The position numbers and the translations under genes were made by a program. A stretch of 64,000 nucleotides of DNA from NCBI GenBank assembly GCA_040398525.1, contig JBBATY010000014.1:1-64000 (forward strand), written 5' to 3'. Source of the stretch: VFMC01 sp040398525 (lineage in GTDB: Bacteria > Actinomycetota > Acidimicrobiia > Acidimicrobiales > Ilumatobacteraceae). Shown here one piece after another: positions 35,792 through 44,170 of the stretch. The notes beneath the pieces are model-generated. The model made no database searches, had not been told where the DNA came from, and saw only the letters and a program-made list of their open reading frames with translations. Positions within the stretch are counted from its first letter, which is position 1. The number at the start of each line of letters is the position of its first letter.

Positions 35792-37042
35792 GAGGTTGGC
35801 GGGCATCATCCGGCTGATGTTGACGAAGAAGAAGTACAGGGCCACCCCGAACGGGATGATGCCGGCCGCGAACCCGACCCAGTTGCGCATGACCTTCCTG
35901 CTCAGGGCCGTCGCCGCCAGCGCGATGGCCGTCAGCAGCAGGCCCCAGAACGCCACTGCGGGGTAGGCGTCGGGGTCGTCGAACCACGAGCTCTCGAACA
36001 CCTCTTCGCCGTCGGCGCCGCTCTCGACGGTGGGTGCCGTCGTGACCGGTGGGTTGGTGGCGGTCGGTGCGGTGGTGGCGGTCGGCGTGCTGGTGGCGGT
36101 CGGTGTGCTGGTGGCGGTTGGCACCGTGGTGGCTGTAGCCACGCTGGTCTCTGGCCCACCGGGGAGGGTGGTGGCGAGCGGCCGCAGGTCGGGGGCGCCG
36201 GGGGTGCCCGCCAAGGTGACGGGGTCCGAGCGGTCGGTGTCGACCACGGCGCGGACGACGATCCGCTCCCGAGTGGAGAACTTCGGGTTGCACGAGATCA
36301 GCGCCAGCGAGGCGACCCGTGGGTCGAGGGTCGGGACAACCAGCGCGTAGTCGTCGGGCGCGACGATGAGCGACTCGGTGACGACGTAGATGTAGCGCGA
36401 TCCCCAGGCGGCGGTGATCACGATCTCGTCGCCGACCGTGATCCGATCGATGTCGACGAACGGCTCGCCGTAGGTGGTGCGGTGACCGGCGATGGCGGCA
36501 TTGCCGAACTGTCCGGGCAGGGGAGTCTCGGGGAAGTGGCCGGGGCCTTTGCGCAGGTCGGCGTAGCGGATGCCCTCGACGACGATCTTGTCGACGCCGA
36601 TCGAAGGGATCTCGATCCTGGCGAGTGGCTCGCCCCGCGGGGGCGCCGGGAACGGCTGAGGAGGCGGCAGGGTGGTGGTGGGCGCCGCCGAGGTGGGCGC
36701 CGCCCCGTCGGGCGCCGTGGTGGTCGGCGCCGGGGTGGTGGTCGGGGGGCTGGTGGTGGTCGACGAGATCAACTGGGCGAACGCAGTCTCGAGATCGCCC
36801 TGGGCGCGAGCCGTGGCGATGCCGGTGCCCCAGAGCTGGTAGGCGACGAAGGCGAACATCAGGATCGAGATCGAGACCAGGATCCGTCCGAGCCCGCCGA
36901 CAGCCCAGCGCCAGTCGCGTGGTGCCGGGGGCCTGGTGAAGCGGGCGATGCGTCGCCGCCGACGCCGTTCGGCCCGGGCGCTACGGCGCAGGCCAGGGCC
37001 AACGGTCGGCGCAGACCGGCTGTTCGTCCCGTCCTCGGCCAC
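35789..37042 (-). CDS. Class E-like sortase
   Basis: A membrane transpeptidase-like protein of 417 residues. A basic N-terminus and helix (about 54-74) are followed by a Thr/Pro linker, then the sortase barrel (about 125-270). The catalytic His is in AGHRTTYG, Cys in LISCNPKF and Arg in STRERIVV, all in order. A Thr-rich repeat linker and two C-terminal membrane helices (about 355-377 and 388-410) follow; most class E sortases lack or vary these. The start is GTG at 37042, 7 nt after a minus-strand TAGCGT. It is divergent from ccmA. No LPXTG-type substrate gene was noticed nearby. Confidence 0.83.
   Translation of the reverse strand: MAEDGTNSRSAPTVGPGLRRSARAERRRRRRIARFTRPPAPRDWRWAVGGLGRILVSISILMFAFVAYQLWGTGIATARAQGDLETAFAQLISSTTTSPPTTTPAPTTTAPDGAAPTSAAPTTTLPPPQPFPAPPRGEPLARIEIPSIGVDKIVVEGIRYADLRKGPGHFPETPLPGQFGNAAIAGHRTTYGEPFVDIDRITVGDEIVITAAWGSRYIYVVTESLIVAPDDYALVVPTLDPRVASLALISCNPKFSTRERIVVRAVVDTDRSDPVTLAGTPGAPDLRPLATTLPGGPETSVATATTVPTATSTPTATSTPTATTAPTATNPPVTTAPTVESGADGEEVFESSWFDDPDAYPAVAFWGLLLTAIALAATALSRKVMRNWVGFAAGIIPFGVALYFFFVNISRMMPANL
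36066..36137 (-). repeat. Four 18-bp coding repeats in sortase linker
   Basis: Units of 18 bp at 36066, 36084, 36102 and 36120 encode the Thr-Ala-Thr-Ser/Ala-Pro linker between the sortase barrel and its C-terminal membrane helices. Copy number could vary. Confidence 0.7.
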
Positions 37043-37049
37043 GTTCGCG

Positions 37050-37055
37050 ACGCTA
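37050..37055 (-). promoter_or_regulatory. -10-like TAGCGT for sortase gene
   Basis: On the minus strand, TAGCGT ends 7 nt before the GTG at 37042. Confidence 0.45.
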
Positions 37056-37085
37056 CCGGTTGGGGTGCCGCCGAGTGGGTGCAGG

Positions 37086-37091
37086 TAGCGT
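37086..37091 (+). promoter_or_regulatory. -10-like TAGCGT for ccm operon
   Basis: TAGCGT ends 9 nt before the ccmA GTG at 37101. The divergent sortase gene uses the same hexamer 30 bp away on the other strand. Confidence 0.42.
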
Positions 37092-37100
37092 GACCCGATC

Positions 37101-37805
37101 GTGGCCGAGGTGCAGCCCCCAGTCGAACCGATTGTCTCGCTGGTCGACGTCGTCGCCGTCCTCGGCCGCTTCCCGGCGCTGGCCGGGGCCACGCTCACGG
37201 TGCAGCCCGGCGAGATCGTCCTGCTGCGCGGCCCGAACGGCGCCGGCAAGACCACGCTCCTGCGGCTCTGCGCCGGGCTGGTGCCTGTCAGCCGCGGTCA
37301 GGCGGTGGTGGCAGGGTGCGACCTGCACCACGACCGGGCCGCGGTGCGCAGCAAAGTAGGCCTGCTCGGCCACGCCAACGGGCTCTACGGCGATCTGACG
37401 GTGCGCGAGAACGTCGAGTTCTGGGGGGCCACCGTCGGGGCGACGGTCGACGAGGTCGGGGCCTCGCTCGAGCGCCTCGGCCTGGCCGGTCGCCTCGCCG
37501 AGGTGGCCGTGCAGCGCCTCTCGGCCGGGCAGCGGCGCCGCACGGCGCTGGCCTGCCTCGTCGCCCGGCGGGCGCAGCTGTGGCTGCTCGATGAGCCGCA
37601 TGCCGGCCTCGACGCGCAGGGTCGCGACGACCTCGACGCCACGCTGCGGGCGGCGGTCGGGATGGGCGCCACGGTGATGGTGGCCAGCCACGAGCTCGAG
37701 CGGGCAGGTTCGCTCGCCACGCGCATCGTCGACGTCGTCGCCGGCCAGGTCCGACCTGTCGACGGGCGCCCCGCCGACGCCACCGATTCGGGTGAGCCGG
37801 CATGA
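37101..37805 (+). CDS. ccmA: Heme exporter ATPase CcmA
   Basis: ATP-binding subunit of the CcmAB complex of cytochrome c maturation System I; 234 residues. Walker A GPNGAGKTT lies at about 44-52, the ABC signature is LSAGQRRR, Walker B LWLLDEPH, and the H-loop VASHE. CcmAB powers release of heme-loaded CcmE from CcmC. The start is GTG. Its stop overlaps the ccmB ATG (ATGA, 37802-37805). First gene of an unbroken run to 43698. Confidence 0.9.
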   Translation: MAEVQPPVEPIVSLVDVVAVLGRFPALAGATLTVQPGEIVLLRGPNGAGKTTLLRLCAGLVPVSRGQAVVAGCDLHHDRAAVRSKVGLLGHANGLYGDLTVRENVEFWGATVGATVDEVGASLERLGLAGRLAEVAVQRLSAGQRRRTALACLVARRAQLWLLDEPHAGLDAQGRDDLDATLRAAVGMGATVMVASHELERAGSLATRIVDVVAGQVRPVDGRPADATDSGEPA

Positions 37806-38485
37806 GCGTGTGGCGCACGGCCCGTCTGGTGGCCGCCAAGGACCTGCGCATCGAGCGGCGCAGCCGGGTCGTGACCAACCAGGTGCTGCCGTTCGCCGGG
37901 CTGGTGATGGTGCTGTTCGCGTTCGTGCTCGACAGCGATGCCGTGCTGCTGCGTGTCGCCCCCGGTCTGATCTGGCTCGCAGCGGTGTTCGGCCTGCTCG
38001 TGATCGTGCAGCGCTCGTTCGCGCTCGAGACCGCCGACGGTGCGCTCGACGCGTTGCGGGTGGCCGGTGTCGACCCGGCGGGGGTGTTCCTCGGGAAGTC
38101 GTTCGCCCTGGCCATCGAGCTCGCTGTGCTCGAGGTGGTGCTCGGCGTGCTCGCGATCGTGCTCTACGGCGCCGAGACCTCGCCGGCCGGGGTGGTGTTG
38201 TTCGTCACGACCCTGCTCCCCGCGACGTGCGCGCTGGCCTTCATCGGTACGCTCTACGGTGGCCTCGCTGCCGGGGTCAAGGGTCGGGAGACACTGCTCC
38301 CACTGCTCATGTTCCCGGTGGTGGCGCCTGTCCTGATCGGTGCAACTCGAGCGACCGAAGCGGCGCTCGACACCAGCGGTGTCGCAACCTCCGAAGGGTG
38401 GCCATGGGTCGCTCTGCTCGCGGTGGTCGCGGCCCTGTTCGGTGTCGGGGGAACCCTCGCTTTCGGATCGCTCGTCGAGGAGTAG
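37802..38485 (+). CDS. ccmB: Heme exporter membrane protein CcmB
   Basis: Integral membrane partner of CcmA; 227 residues with about six helices. The N-terminal ARLVAAKDLRIERRSR and the RSFALETADGALDALR segment are characteristic of CcmB, and the protein ends with a helix at about 203-222. Together with CcmA, CcmC and CcmD it forms the complex that loads and frees CcmE. Coupled to ccmA by a 4-bp overlap and 12 nt ahead of ccmC. Confidence 0.88.
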   Translation: MSVWRTARLVAAKDLRIERRSRVVTNQVLPFAGLVMVLFAFVLDSDAVLLRVAPGLIWLAAVFGLLVIVQRSFALETADGALDALRVAGVDPAGVFLGKSFALAIELAVLEVVLGVLAIVLYGAETSPAGVVLFVTTLLPATCALAFIGTLYGGLAAGVKGRETLLPLLMFPVVAPVLIGATRATEAALDTSGVATSEGWPWVALLAVVAALFGVGGTLAFGSLVEE

Positions 38486-38497
38486 AGGCGAACCAAC

Positions 38498-39295
38498 GTG
38501 GCCATCACCGCCCCGACCAACCGAGCCGATGCTCCGCCCACCGCGACGGGCACCGGCACCAGGGTCACCCGTGGCCTCGGCATCGCTGCCGTGGTCACCC
38601 TTGCGGCGCTGGCACTGTTCGGCCTGGTGCTGTCGCCGGCCGACGTGGTGCAGGGCGAGAGCGTGCGCATCCTCTACGTGCACGTCGGCACGGTGTGGGT
38701 CGCCTACCTGGCCTTCATCGTCACGGCGGTGTCGTCGGCGGGGTACCTGTGGAAGCGCACACGGTCGCTCACCTGGGACCGCATCGCCGGCGCGAGCGCC
38801 GAGATCGGCGTGTTGTTCATGGCGGTCACGCTGTTCACCGGTTCGCTGTGGGGCCGGCTCACGTGGGGCACCTTCTGGGTGTGGGACGCACGCGTCACCA
38901 CCACTGCACTGCTCTTCGTCACCTACATCGGCTACCTGGCGGTCCGCGGGCTCGGTGGCACCCACGACCAGCGCGCCCGGCGCTCGGCGGTCGTCGCCCT
39001 GCTCGCCGTGCTCGAGATCCCCCTGGTGCACTTCAGCGTGGTGATCTGGAACTCGGTCCACCAGGACGCCAGCGTGGCGAGCCGCCCCGGCGACGTCACC
39101 CTCGACGGGCTGATGCTGTTCACCCTGCTGCTCGGCGTCGTGGCCTTCACGCTGGTGTACGTCTGGTACGTGCTGCACCGCCAGCGGGTGCTGATGCTCG
39201 CCGATGCGGTCGACGATCGCGGCCTCGACGTGGCGCTCGCCGAGCGGCGCCAAGAGGGTCGTGACGGCCTGTCCGGCCAGGGGGCGACGGTCTGA
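38498..39295 (+). CDS. ccmC: Heme lyase/handling protein CcmC
   Basis: Six-helix membrane protein of 265 residues that presents heme to CcmE. The WWD-type tryptophan-rich motif is WGTFWVWDARVTT (about 126-138), and the two flanking heme-ligand His residues are in LYVHVGTVW (about 59-67) and PLVHFSVVIW (about 176-185). The start is GTG. A short N-terminal Ala/Thr extension (1-25) precedes the first helix. Its stop overlaps the ccmD ATG by one base. Confidence 0.9.
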   Translation: MAITAPTNRADAPPTATGTGTRVTRGLGIAAVVTLAALALFGLVLSPADVVQGESVRILYVHVGTVWVAYLAFIVTAVSSAGYLWKRTRSLTWDRIAGASAEIGVLFMAVTLFTGSLWGRLTWGTFWVWDARVTTTALLFVTYIGYLAVRGLGGTHDQRARRSAVVALLAVLEIPLVHFSVVIWNSVHQDASVASRPGDVTLDGLMLFTLLLGVVAFTLVYVWYVLHRQRVLMLADAVDDRGLDVALAERRQEGRDGLSGQGATV

Positions 39296-39429
39296 TGGAC
39301 GACATCGGGTTCATCCTCACCTGCTACATCGTCAGCTTTGCGGCCGTCGGCCTGGTGGCGCGCTGGGCCCTGCGGCGCGGCCGCGACCTGTCGGCCCAGG
39401 TGCCCGACGAGGACAAGCCGTGGATCTGA
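39295..39429 (+). CDS. ccmD: Small membrane protein CcmD
   Basis: A 44-residue protein. It has one hydrophobic helix (about 5-22), then a basic stretch ARWALRRGRD and an acidic tail PDEDKPW, the size and topology of CcmD. CcmD helps release holo-CcmE from CcmABC. It starts at an ATG overlapping the ccmC stop (TGATG) and its end overlaps the ccmE GTG by 10 bp. Position between ccmC and ccmE is the strongest argument, as CcmD sequences diverge widely. Confidence 0.78.
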   Translation: MDDIGFILTCYIVSFAAVGLVARWALRRGRDLSAQVPDEDKPWI

Positions 39430-39920
39430 GCCCGCGCGAGTCGGTGCCCACCGCATCGCGAGTGCGGGCCAAGGCGAAGTGGCCGGCCGTCGTCGTGCTC
39501 GTCGCCGTGGTGGCCACGGGTGGGTTCGTGCTCACCCGTCTGCTCACGTCGGCGATCGACTACTACTGCAACGTCGACGAGATCGGTGTGAAGGACGGGT
39601 GCGACGAGGGTCGCCGCCTGCGCATCCAGGGCAACGTCGAGGAGGGCTCGGTCAGCCAGGAAGCCGGGGTGACGACGTTCCTCGTCAGCTTCAACGGTGT
39701 CGAGATGCCGGTGCGCTACGAGGGCGAGCCCGGCGGCGTCTTCCAGGAATGCATCCCGGTTGTGGTCCACGGTCGACTGCAGGACCGCCCGACCGCCGAC
39801 GGCGCCGTCGAGCAGGTGTTCGAGGGTGACCGCATCGAGGTGAAGCACTCCAACGAGTACGAGGCCGCCAACGAGGACCGCCTCGACGCGGCGGAGGACG
39901 CGTGCTCGCTCAAAGCATGA
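39420..39920 (+). CDS. ccmE: Heme chaperone CcmE
   Basis: Membrane-anchored OB-fold chaperone of 166 residues that carries heme covalently. It has an N-terminal basic region, one helix (about 22-40) and a periplasmic domain with RIQGNVEEGSV and FEGDRIEVKH. The HxxxY heme-attachment motif is HSNEY (about 143-147), the His form of CcmE rather than the Cys variant. An uncommon extra Cys pair sits after the helix (YYCNVDEIGVKDGCDEG). The GTG start at 39420 gives a standard N-terminus. Start and stop overlap ccmD and ccmF. Confidence 0.88.
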   Translation: MDLSPRESVPTASRVRAKAKWPAVVVLVAVVATGGFVLTRLLTSAIDYYCNVDEIGVKDGCDEGRRLRIQGNVEEGSVSQEAGVTTFLVSFNGVEMPVRYEGEPGGVFQECIPVVVHGRLQDRPTADGAVEQVFEGDRIEVKHSNEYEAANEDRLDAAEDACSLKA

Positions 39921-41878
39921 TCGGCCTGCTCGGCCACTCGGTGCTGATCATCGGCCTCGTCGCCTCGGTGTTCGGCGCCGTGGTCACCGCTGTGGGTACC
40001 GTGCGCGGCGACGGGCGCGTGCTGCGCAGCGCGCCCAACTACGCCTGGTTGGCGGTGGCGGCCGCGGTGGCGGCCGCCGTGCTGATGCTCGTCGGGCTGC
40101 TCACCTACGACTTCTCGCTCGCCTACGTGCAGCAGGTCGGGTCGCGGTCCACGCCGCTGGTGTTCAACATCACCGCGCTGTGGAGTGCACTCGAGGGCAG
40201 CCTGTTGCTGTGGCTCGCCGTGCTGGCGGCCTACACGGCCATCATCATGTACCGCTACCGGGCGCGGATCACCGACCCGCTCATCGGCTGGACGCTGGTG
40301 ACGATGTTCGTCGTCACTGCGTTCTTCTTCCTGCTCGCGTTCGGCCCGGCCGACGTGTTCGCCCCTGGCGCGACCGGCGTCACCGACGGCCCGGGACCCA
40401 ACCCGCTGCTGCAGAACCACGTGTTGGTGCTGTTCCACCCGCCGATCCTCTACCTCGGCTACGTCGGCTTCACCGTGCCGTTCGCCTTCGCCATCGGTGC
40501 ACTCGTCACCGGCCGGGTGGGCGAGGGCTGGCTGATGGAGACCCGCCGGTGGGCGCTGTTCGCCTGGGGCTTCCTCAGCATCGGCATCCTCCTCGGTGGC
40601 TGGTGGAGCTACGAGGTGCTCGGCTGGAGCGGTGTGTGGGCCTGGGACCCGGTCGAGAACGCCAGCTTCCTGCCCTGGCTCACCGGCACCGCCTACATCC
40701 ACTCGGTGCTGGTGCAAGAACGCCGCGGCATGCTGCGAGTGTGGAACCTCAGCCTGCTGGTGAGCACCTTCGCGCTCACCATCCTCGGCACCTTCCTCAC
40801 CCGCAGCGGCATCGTCAACAGCGTCCACGCCTTCGCCGACGGCAAGGTCGGGCCGTGGCTGCTCGGCTTCTTCGGCCTCATCACCGTCGTGTCGCTCGCG
40901 CTCATCGCCTGGCGCGGCGACCGGTTGCGCTCGCCCGGCGCGATCGACTCGGCGATGTCGCGCGAGGGCGCGTTCCTCGCCAACAACGTGGTGTTCACGG
41001 TGTTCGCCTTCGTGGTGTTGCTCGGCACGGTGTTCCCGCTGATCATCGAGGTGCTCGACGACCGCCAGATCGCCGTCGGCCAGCCGTTCTTCGACCGGAT
41101 GACCATGCCCATCGGTCTGGTGCTGCTGTTCCTCATGGCCGTCGCCCCGGTGCTGCCGTGGCGCAAGGCGAGTGGCGAGCTGCTGCGCGACCGCCTGTTC
41201 GCGCCGGCCGTGGTGGGGGTGCTCTGCCTCGCTGTCGCCGTGCTCACCGGAGCCGACAAGTGGGCGTCGCTGCTGGCGTTCGCACTCGGCGGGTTCGCGG
41301 CCGGTGCCGCCCTTCGCCAGCTGGTGCTGGCCACGCGCCGCCAGGGGTGGCGCGGCCTGGTGGGCCGGGCCAACGGCGGCATGGTCGTGCACCTCGGTGT
41401 CATCCTCATCGCCGTCGCTCTGGCCGCGTCGAACGGCTACACCCGGGTGGCCGAGTTCACGCTGGTGCGCGGCGAGCCCGTCGCCTTCGCAGGGCACACC
41501 TTCGAGCTGGTCGAGGTGCGCGAGTTCGAGAGCGAACGCGCCCGTGGAATCAAGGCCGACGTCAGCATCGACGGTGGCCAGGCCTATGCCCCGGCGATCA
41601 CCCGCTTCACCAAGATGGGCATGGATGTCGGTACGCCCAGCGTGCGCACCGGGCTCACCTACGACATCTACCTCACGCTCGAGGCAGCGGCACCGGCAGG
41701 TGCCGACGAAGCCCAGGTGCGCATCTTCGTCAAACCGCTCATCCTGTGGATGTGGATCGGTGGCGGGCTGATGGCCCTTGGCACCGTGCTCGCTGCGTTC
41801 CCCGGACAGCGCCGCCGGCCCACCGACCCGACGTCGGCGCCAGTGCCTGCCGCCCCCGAGGAGCCGGCACGTGTCTGA
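39902..41878 (+). CDS. ccmF: Cytochrome c heme lyase CcmF
   Basis: A polytopic membrane protein of 658 residues, a core of the CcmFGH ligation complex that attaches heme to apocytochrome c. The WWD-type segment is GGWWSYEVLGWSGVWAWDP with VENASFLPWL following (about 236-264). HPPILYLGYVG (about 180-190) carries a conserved His, and LGTFLTRSGIVNSVHAF follows. The periplasmic loop near the C-terminus is about 520-610. The GTG at 39902 has GGAGG 4 nt upstream; an ATG at 39917 overlapping the ccmE stop is the alternative. Confidence 0.92.
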   Translation: MLAQSMIGLLGHSVLIIGLVASVFGAVVTAVGTVRGDGRVLRSAPNYAWLAVAAAVAAAVLMLVGLLTYDFSLAYVQQVGSRSTPLVFNITALWSALEGSLLLWLAVLAAYTAIIMYRYRARITDPLIGWTLVTMFVVTAFFFLLAFGPADVFAPGATGVTDGPGPNPLLQNHVLVLFHPPILYLGYVGFTVPFAFAIGALVTGRVGEGWLMETRRWALFAWGFLSIGILLGGWWSYEVLGWSGVWAWDPVENASFLPWLTGTAYIHSVLVQERRGMLRVWNLSLLVSTFALTILGTFLTRSGIVNSVHAFADGKVGPWLLGFFGLITVVSLALIAWRGDRLRSPGAIDSAMSREGAFLANNVVFTVFAFVVLLGTVFPLIIEVLDDRQIAVGQPFFDRMTMPIGLVLLFLMAVAPVLPWRKASGELLRDRLFAPAVVGVLCLAVAVLTGADKWASLLAFALGGFAAGAALRQLVLATRRQGWRGLVGRANGGMVVHLGVILIAVALAASNGYTRVAEFTLVRGEPVAFAGHTFELVEVREFESERARGIKADVSIDGGQAYAPAITRFTKMGMDVGTPSVRTGLTYDIYLTLEAAAPAGADEAQVRIFVKPLILWMWIGGGLMALGTVLAAFPGQRRRPTDPTSAPVPAAPEEPARV

Positions 41879-42446
41879 GCCGGTCGCCGACGATGCTGCA
41901 CCGGCGCGCCGCCCTCGGGTGGCGCCGTTCATCGTGCTCGCAGTGGCGGTGGCCCTGGTCGGGCTGTTTGTCGTACTGGCCCAGAGCGAGCGGGGTGGCG
42001 ACACCGTCTCGTCGTTCCTGATCGGCAAGCCCGCACCGGCGGCGACAGGCACCACGCTCGACGGTGATCCGTTCGACCTCAGCCGTCGCAAGGGCAGCTG
42101 GGTGGTGCTCAACTTCTTCGACCCGACCTGCGTGCCGTGCGTGGCCGAGCATCCCGAACTGGTCGCCTTCGACGAGCAGCAGCGCGCGCGGCCCGACGGC
42201 GCCGAGCTCTACACGATCATCAACAAGGGCTCCGACGAGTCGGTGCGCGAGTTCTTCGCCGCCAACGGTGGTGAGTGGCCGGTGGTCAGCGACCCACCGG
42301 GTTCGATCTCGGTCGCCTTCGGGGTCTCCGGCGTACCCGAGACGTGGATCGTCGACCCCAACGGCATCGTCCGTCAGCGGATGGCCGGCCAGGTCACGGC
42401 CGAGTTCCTCGGTTCGTACCTGCAGCAGTTGCGCGAGGTCGGCTGA
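41871..42446 (+). CDS. ccmG: Thiol-disulfide oxidoreductase CcmG/DsbE
   Basis: Membrane-tethered thioredoxin-fold protein of 191 residues that keeps the CXXCH thiols of apocytochrome c reduced. It has one helix (about 20-38), then a thioredoxin domain with the active site CVPC in FFDPTCVPCVAEHPEL (about 80-95) and the cis-Pro in SGVPETWIVD. The residue before the first Cys is Thr, not the usual Trp. The GTG start overlaps the ccmF stop by 8 bp. Confidence 0.87.
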   Translation: MSEPVADDAAPARRPRVAPFIVLAVAVALVGLFVVLAQSERGGDTVSSFLIGKPAPAATGTTLDGDPFDLSRRKGSWVVLNFFDPTCVPCVAEHPELVAFDEQQRARPDGAELYTIINKGSDESVREFFAANGGEWPVVSDPPGSISVAFGVSGVPETWIVDPNGIVRQRMAGQVTAEFLGSYLQQLREVG

Positions 42447-42976
42447 TGGCGTCGCCAGGCTGGAAGCAGCTCAAGCAGCGCTGGGCGGCGTGGGCGGTGC
42501 TCGGCGTCGTGGCCGTCGCGCTGCTGGCGGTCGGGGTGTCGAGCGACACCGGGCCGCGCTCGCCCGAGGAGCGGGTCGAGGCGATCTCCAAGCGCCTCGC
42601 CTGCCCCATCTGCGACGGCGAGAGCATCTTCGAGAGCCGCAACAACGCCTCCGTCGCCATCAAGAACGAGATCCGCACCCAGGTGGCCGACGGCGTGCTG
42701 AGCGATGACGAGATCATCACCTTCATCGTGCAGCGCTACCAGTCCGAGGTGCTGCTCGTACCCCGGGCCGACGGCATCGACGCGCTGGTGTGGATCCTGC
42801 CGGTGGTGGCCTTCGTGTGCGCAGTGGCCGGACTGGCCGTGGCGTTCCGCAGGTGGCGTTCGGCTGCCGACGACATCCCCAGCGACGACGATCGCGGCCT
42901 GGTGGCAGCGGCGCTCGCGGCCGACGCCGGCGAGCAGGAGCCGGCGGCGCCCATCGAGCCGACCGAGCCCAGCTGA
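42446..42976 (+). CDS. ccmH: Cytochrome c maturation protein CcmH
   Basis: A 176-residue membrane protein with an N-terminal helix (about 14-32), a periplasmic three-helix domain with the redox motif RLACPICDGESI (about 49-60) and RNNASVAIKNEIR, and a second helix (about 110-132). CcmH reduces apocytochrome thiols together with CcmG. ATG overlaps the ccmG stop by one base (TGATG). Confidence 0.88.
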   Translation: MASPGWKQLKQRWAAWAVLGVVAVALLAVGVSSDTGPRSPEERVEAISKRLACPICDGESIFESRNNASVAIKNEIRTQVADGVLSDDEIITFIVQRYQSEVLLVPRADGIDALVWILPVVAFVCAVAGLAVAFRRWRSAADDIPSDDDRGLVAAALAADAGEQEPAAPIEPTEPS

Positions 42977-43698
42977 TGAGCCCCGACGAGCTCGCCCGCC
43001 TCGAGGAGGAGCGACGCTTCCTGCTGCGCTCGCTCGCCGACCTCGACCGCGAACTGGCTGCCGGCGACCTCGACGAGGCCGACTACGCCGTGGTGCGCGA
43101 CGGCTACACCGCTCGGGCTGCAGCAGTGCTGCGCCAGATCGAGGCGGGCCGTGCCGCGCTGCCGGCCAAACGCAACGTGCGCTGGGGTCGGGTGGCTGCG
43201 TGGACGGCCGGGGTGCTCGTGCTGGCGGTGCTGAGCGGCTGGCTCGTCGCCCGTTCGTCCGGCCAGCGCCTGGCCGGCCAGACGATGACCGGGGGTCAGG
43301 CCGCCGACGAGGTGACGGTGCTGCTGTCGGAGGCGCGCAGCCTGATCGCCACCGACCCTGGCGGCGCGATCGAGCGCTACCAGCAGGTGATCGCGCTCGA
43401 GCCCGACCACCCCGAGGCCCGCACCTACACGGCATGGCTGCTCGCGATCAGCTCGGCGAGTGTCGGCGACGAGTCGGCTGCGCTTGCGCTCGAGCAGGCG
43501 ACGGCGCTGTTCGAGGCGGTGGTGGCCGATGTGCCCGGCTATGCCGATGCGCACTGCCTCTATGCGGTCACCGCGGCGCGCTGGTACCCCGAACCCGACC
43601 TCGACCTGGCCCGCGAGCAAGGTGCGGCCTGCCTCGACAGCAACCCGCCGGCCGAGATGCGCAGCCTGGTCGAGGGGTTCGTCACGTCGCTCGGCTGA
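42976..43698 (+). CDS. ccmI: CcmI-like membrane protein with TPR-like domain
   Basis: A 240-residue protein. An acidic coiled coil (about 3-55, RLEEERRFLLRSLADLDREL) is followed by one membrane helix (about 70-90) and a helical periplasmic part with a TPR-like unit (AIERYQQVIALEPDHPEA about 130-147). This matches CcmI/CycH, which chaperones apocytochrome c to the CcmFH lyase. The C-terminal repeat domain is shorter than in proteobacterial CcmI. ATG overlaps the ccmH stop by one base. Its stop overlaps the convergent sixA gene by 17 bp, which marks the end of the operon. Confidence 0.72.
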   Translation: MSPDELARLEEERRFLLRSLADLDRELAAGDLDEADYAVVRDGYTARAAAVLRQIEAGRAALPAKRNVRWGRVAAWTAGVLVLAVLSGWLVARSSGQRLAGQTMTGGQAADEVTVLLSEARSLIATDPGGAIERYQQVIALEPDHPEARTYTAWLLAISSASVGDESAALALEQATALFEAVVADVPGYADAHCLYAVTAARWYPEPDLDLAREQGAACLDSNPPAEMRSLVEGFVTSLG

Positions 43699-44170
43699 GC
43701 TCGACACCGTAGGTGTCGGGCGGCGGCCACACCACGGCCGACTCGACGACCCCGCCCGTGCGCTCGAGCACCCAGACCGACCCTTTGCGCCAGTCCGGCT
43801 CGCTGTCGATGCGGCACCCACGGCGAGCCAAGGCCACCATCGTGTCGGGGATCAGGTCGCCGTGGCTGCACAGCACGGCACCGTCCGGTAGCTGCTCGAG
43901 CAGTTCGAGCACCGCCTCGAACGGCCCACCCTCGGCCAGCGCTGGCTCGTCGAGCACCTCGAGGTCGACCGCCCGGCCGAGTGGCTCGAGCGTCTGGCGG
44001 CACCGCAGGTACGGGCTCGACCGCAGCTCGGCCACGCCGACGGTAGCGAGGCGCTGGGCGATCATCTCGGCCTGGCGCCAGCCTTTGTTCGACAGTGGGC
44101 GCAGGTGATCGTCGTCGTCCCAGTCGCGCCGGCTTCCCGCCTTGGCGTGACGGACGAGGTAGATGCTCAT
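43682..44170 (-). CDS. sixA: SixA-type phosphohistidine phosphatase
   Basis: A 162-residue histidine phosphatase. The catalytic RHA motif is YLVRHAKAGSR (about 4-14), the RPLSNKGWRQAE segment follows, and the second catalytic His is in CSHGDLIPD (about 105-113). SixA dephosphorylates phospho-His on signalling or PTS proteins in other bacteria; actinobacterial members often have unknown targets. ATG overlaps the stop of the upstream DUF4328 gene (ATGA), so they are one operon. Confidence 0.85.
   Translation of the reverse strand: MSIYLVRHAKAGSRRDWDDDDHLRPLSNKGWRQAEMIAQRLATVGVAELRSSPYLRCRQTLEPLGRAVDLEVLDEPALAEGGPFEAVLELLEQLPDGAVLCSHGDLIPDTMVALARRGCRIDSEPDWRKGSVWVLERTGGVVESAVVWPPPDTYGVELSRAT

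Noticed and set aside
39716..42112. 798-codon open frame on the minus strand across ccmE-ccmF-ccmG
   Set aside because: It is antisense to well-supported ccm genes, is rich in His/Gln/Glu/Arg as expected from reverse reading of GC-rich codons, and matches no family.
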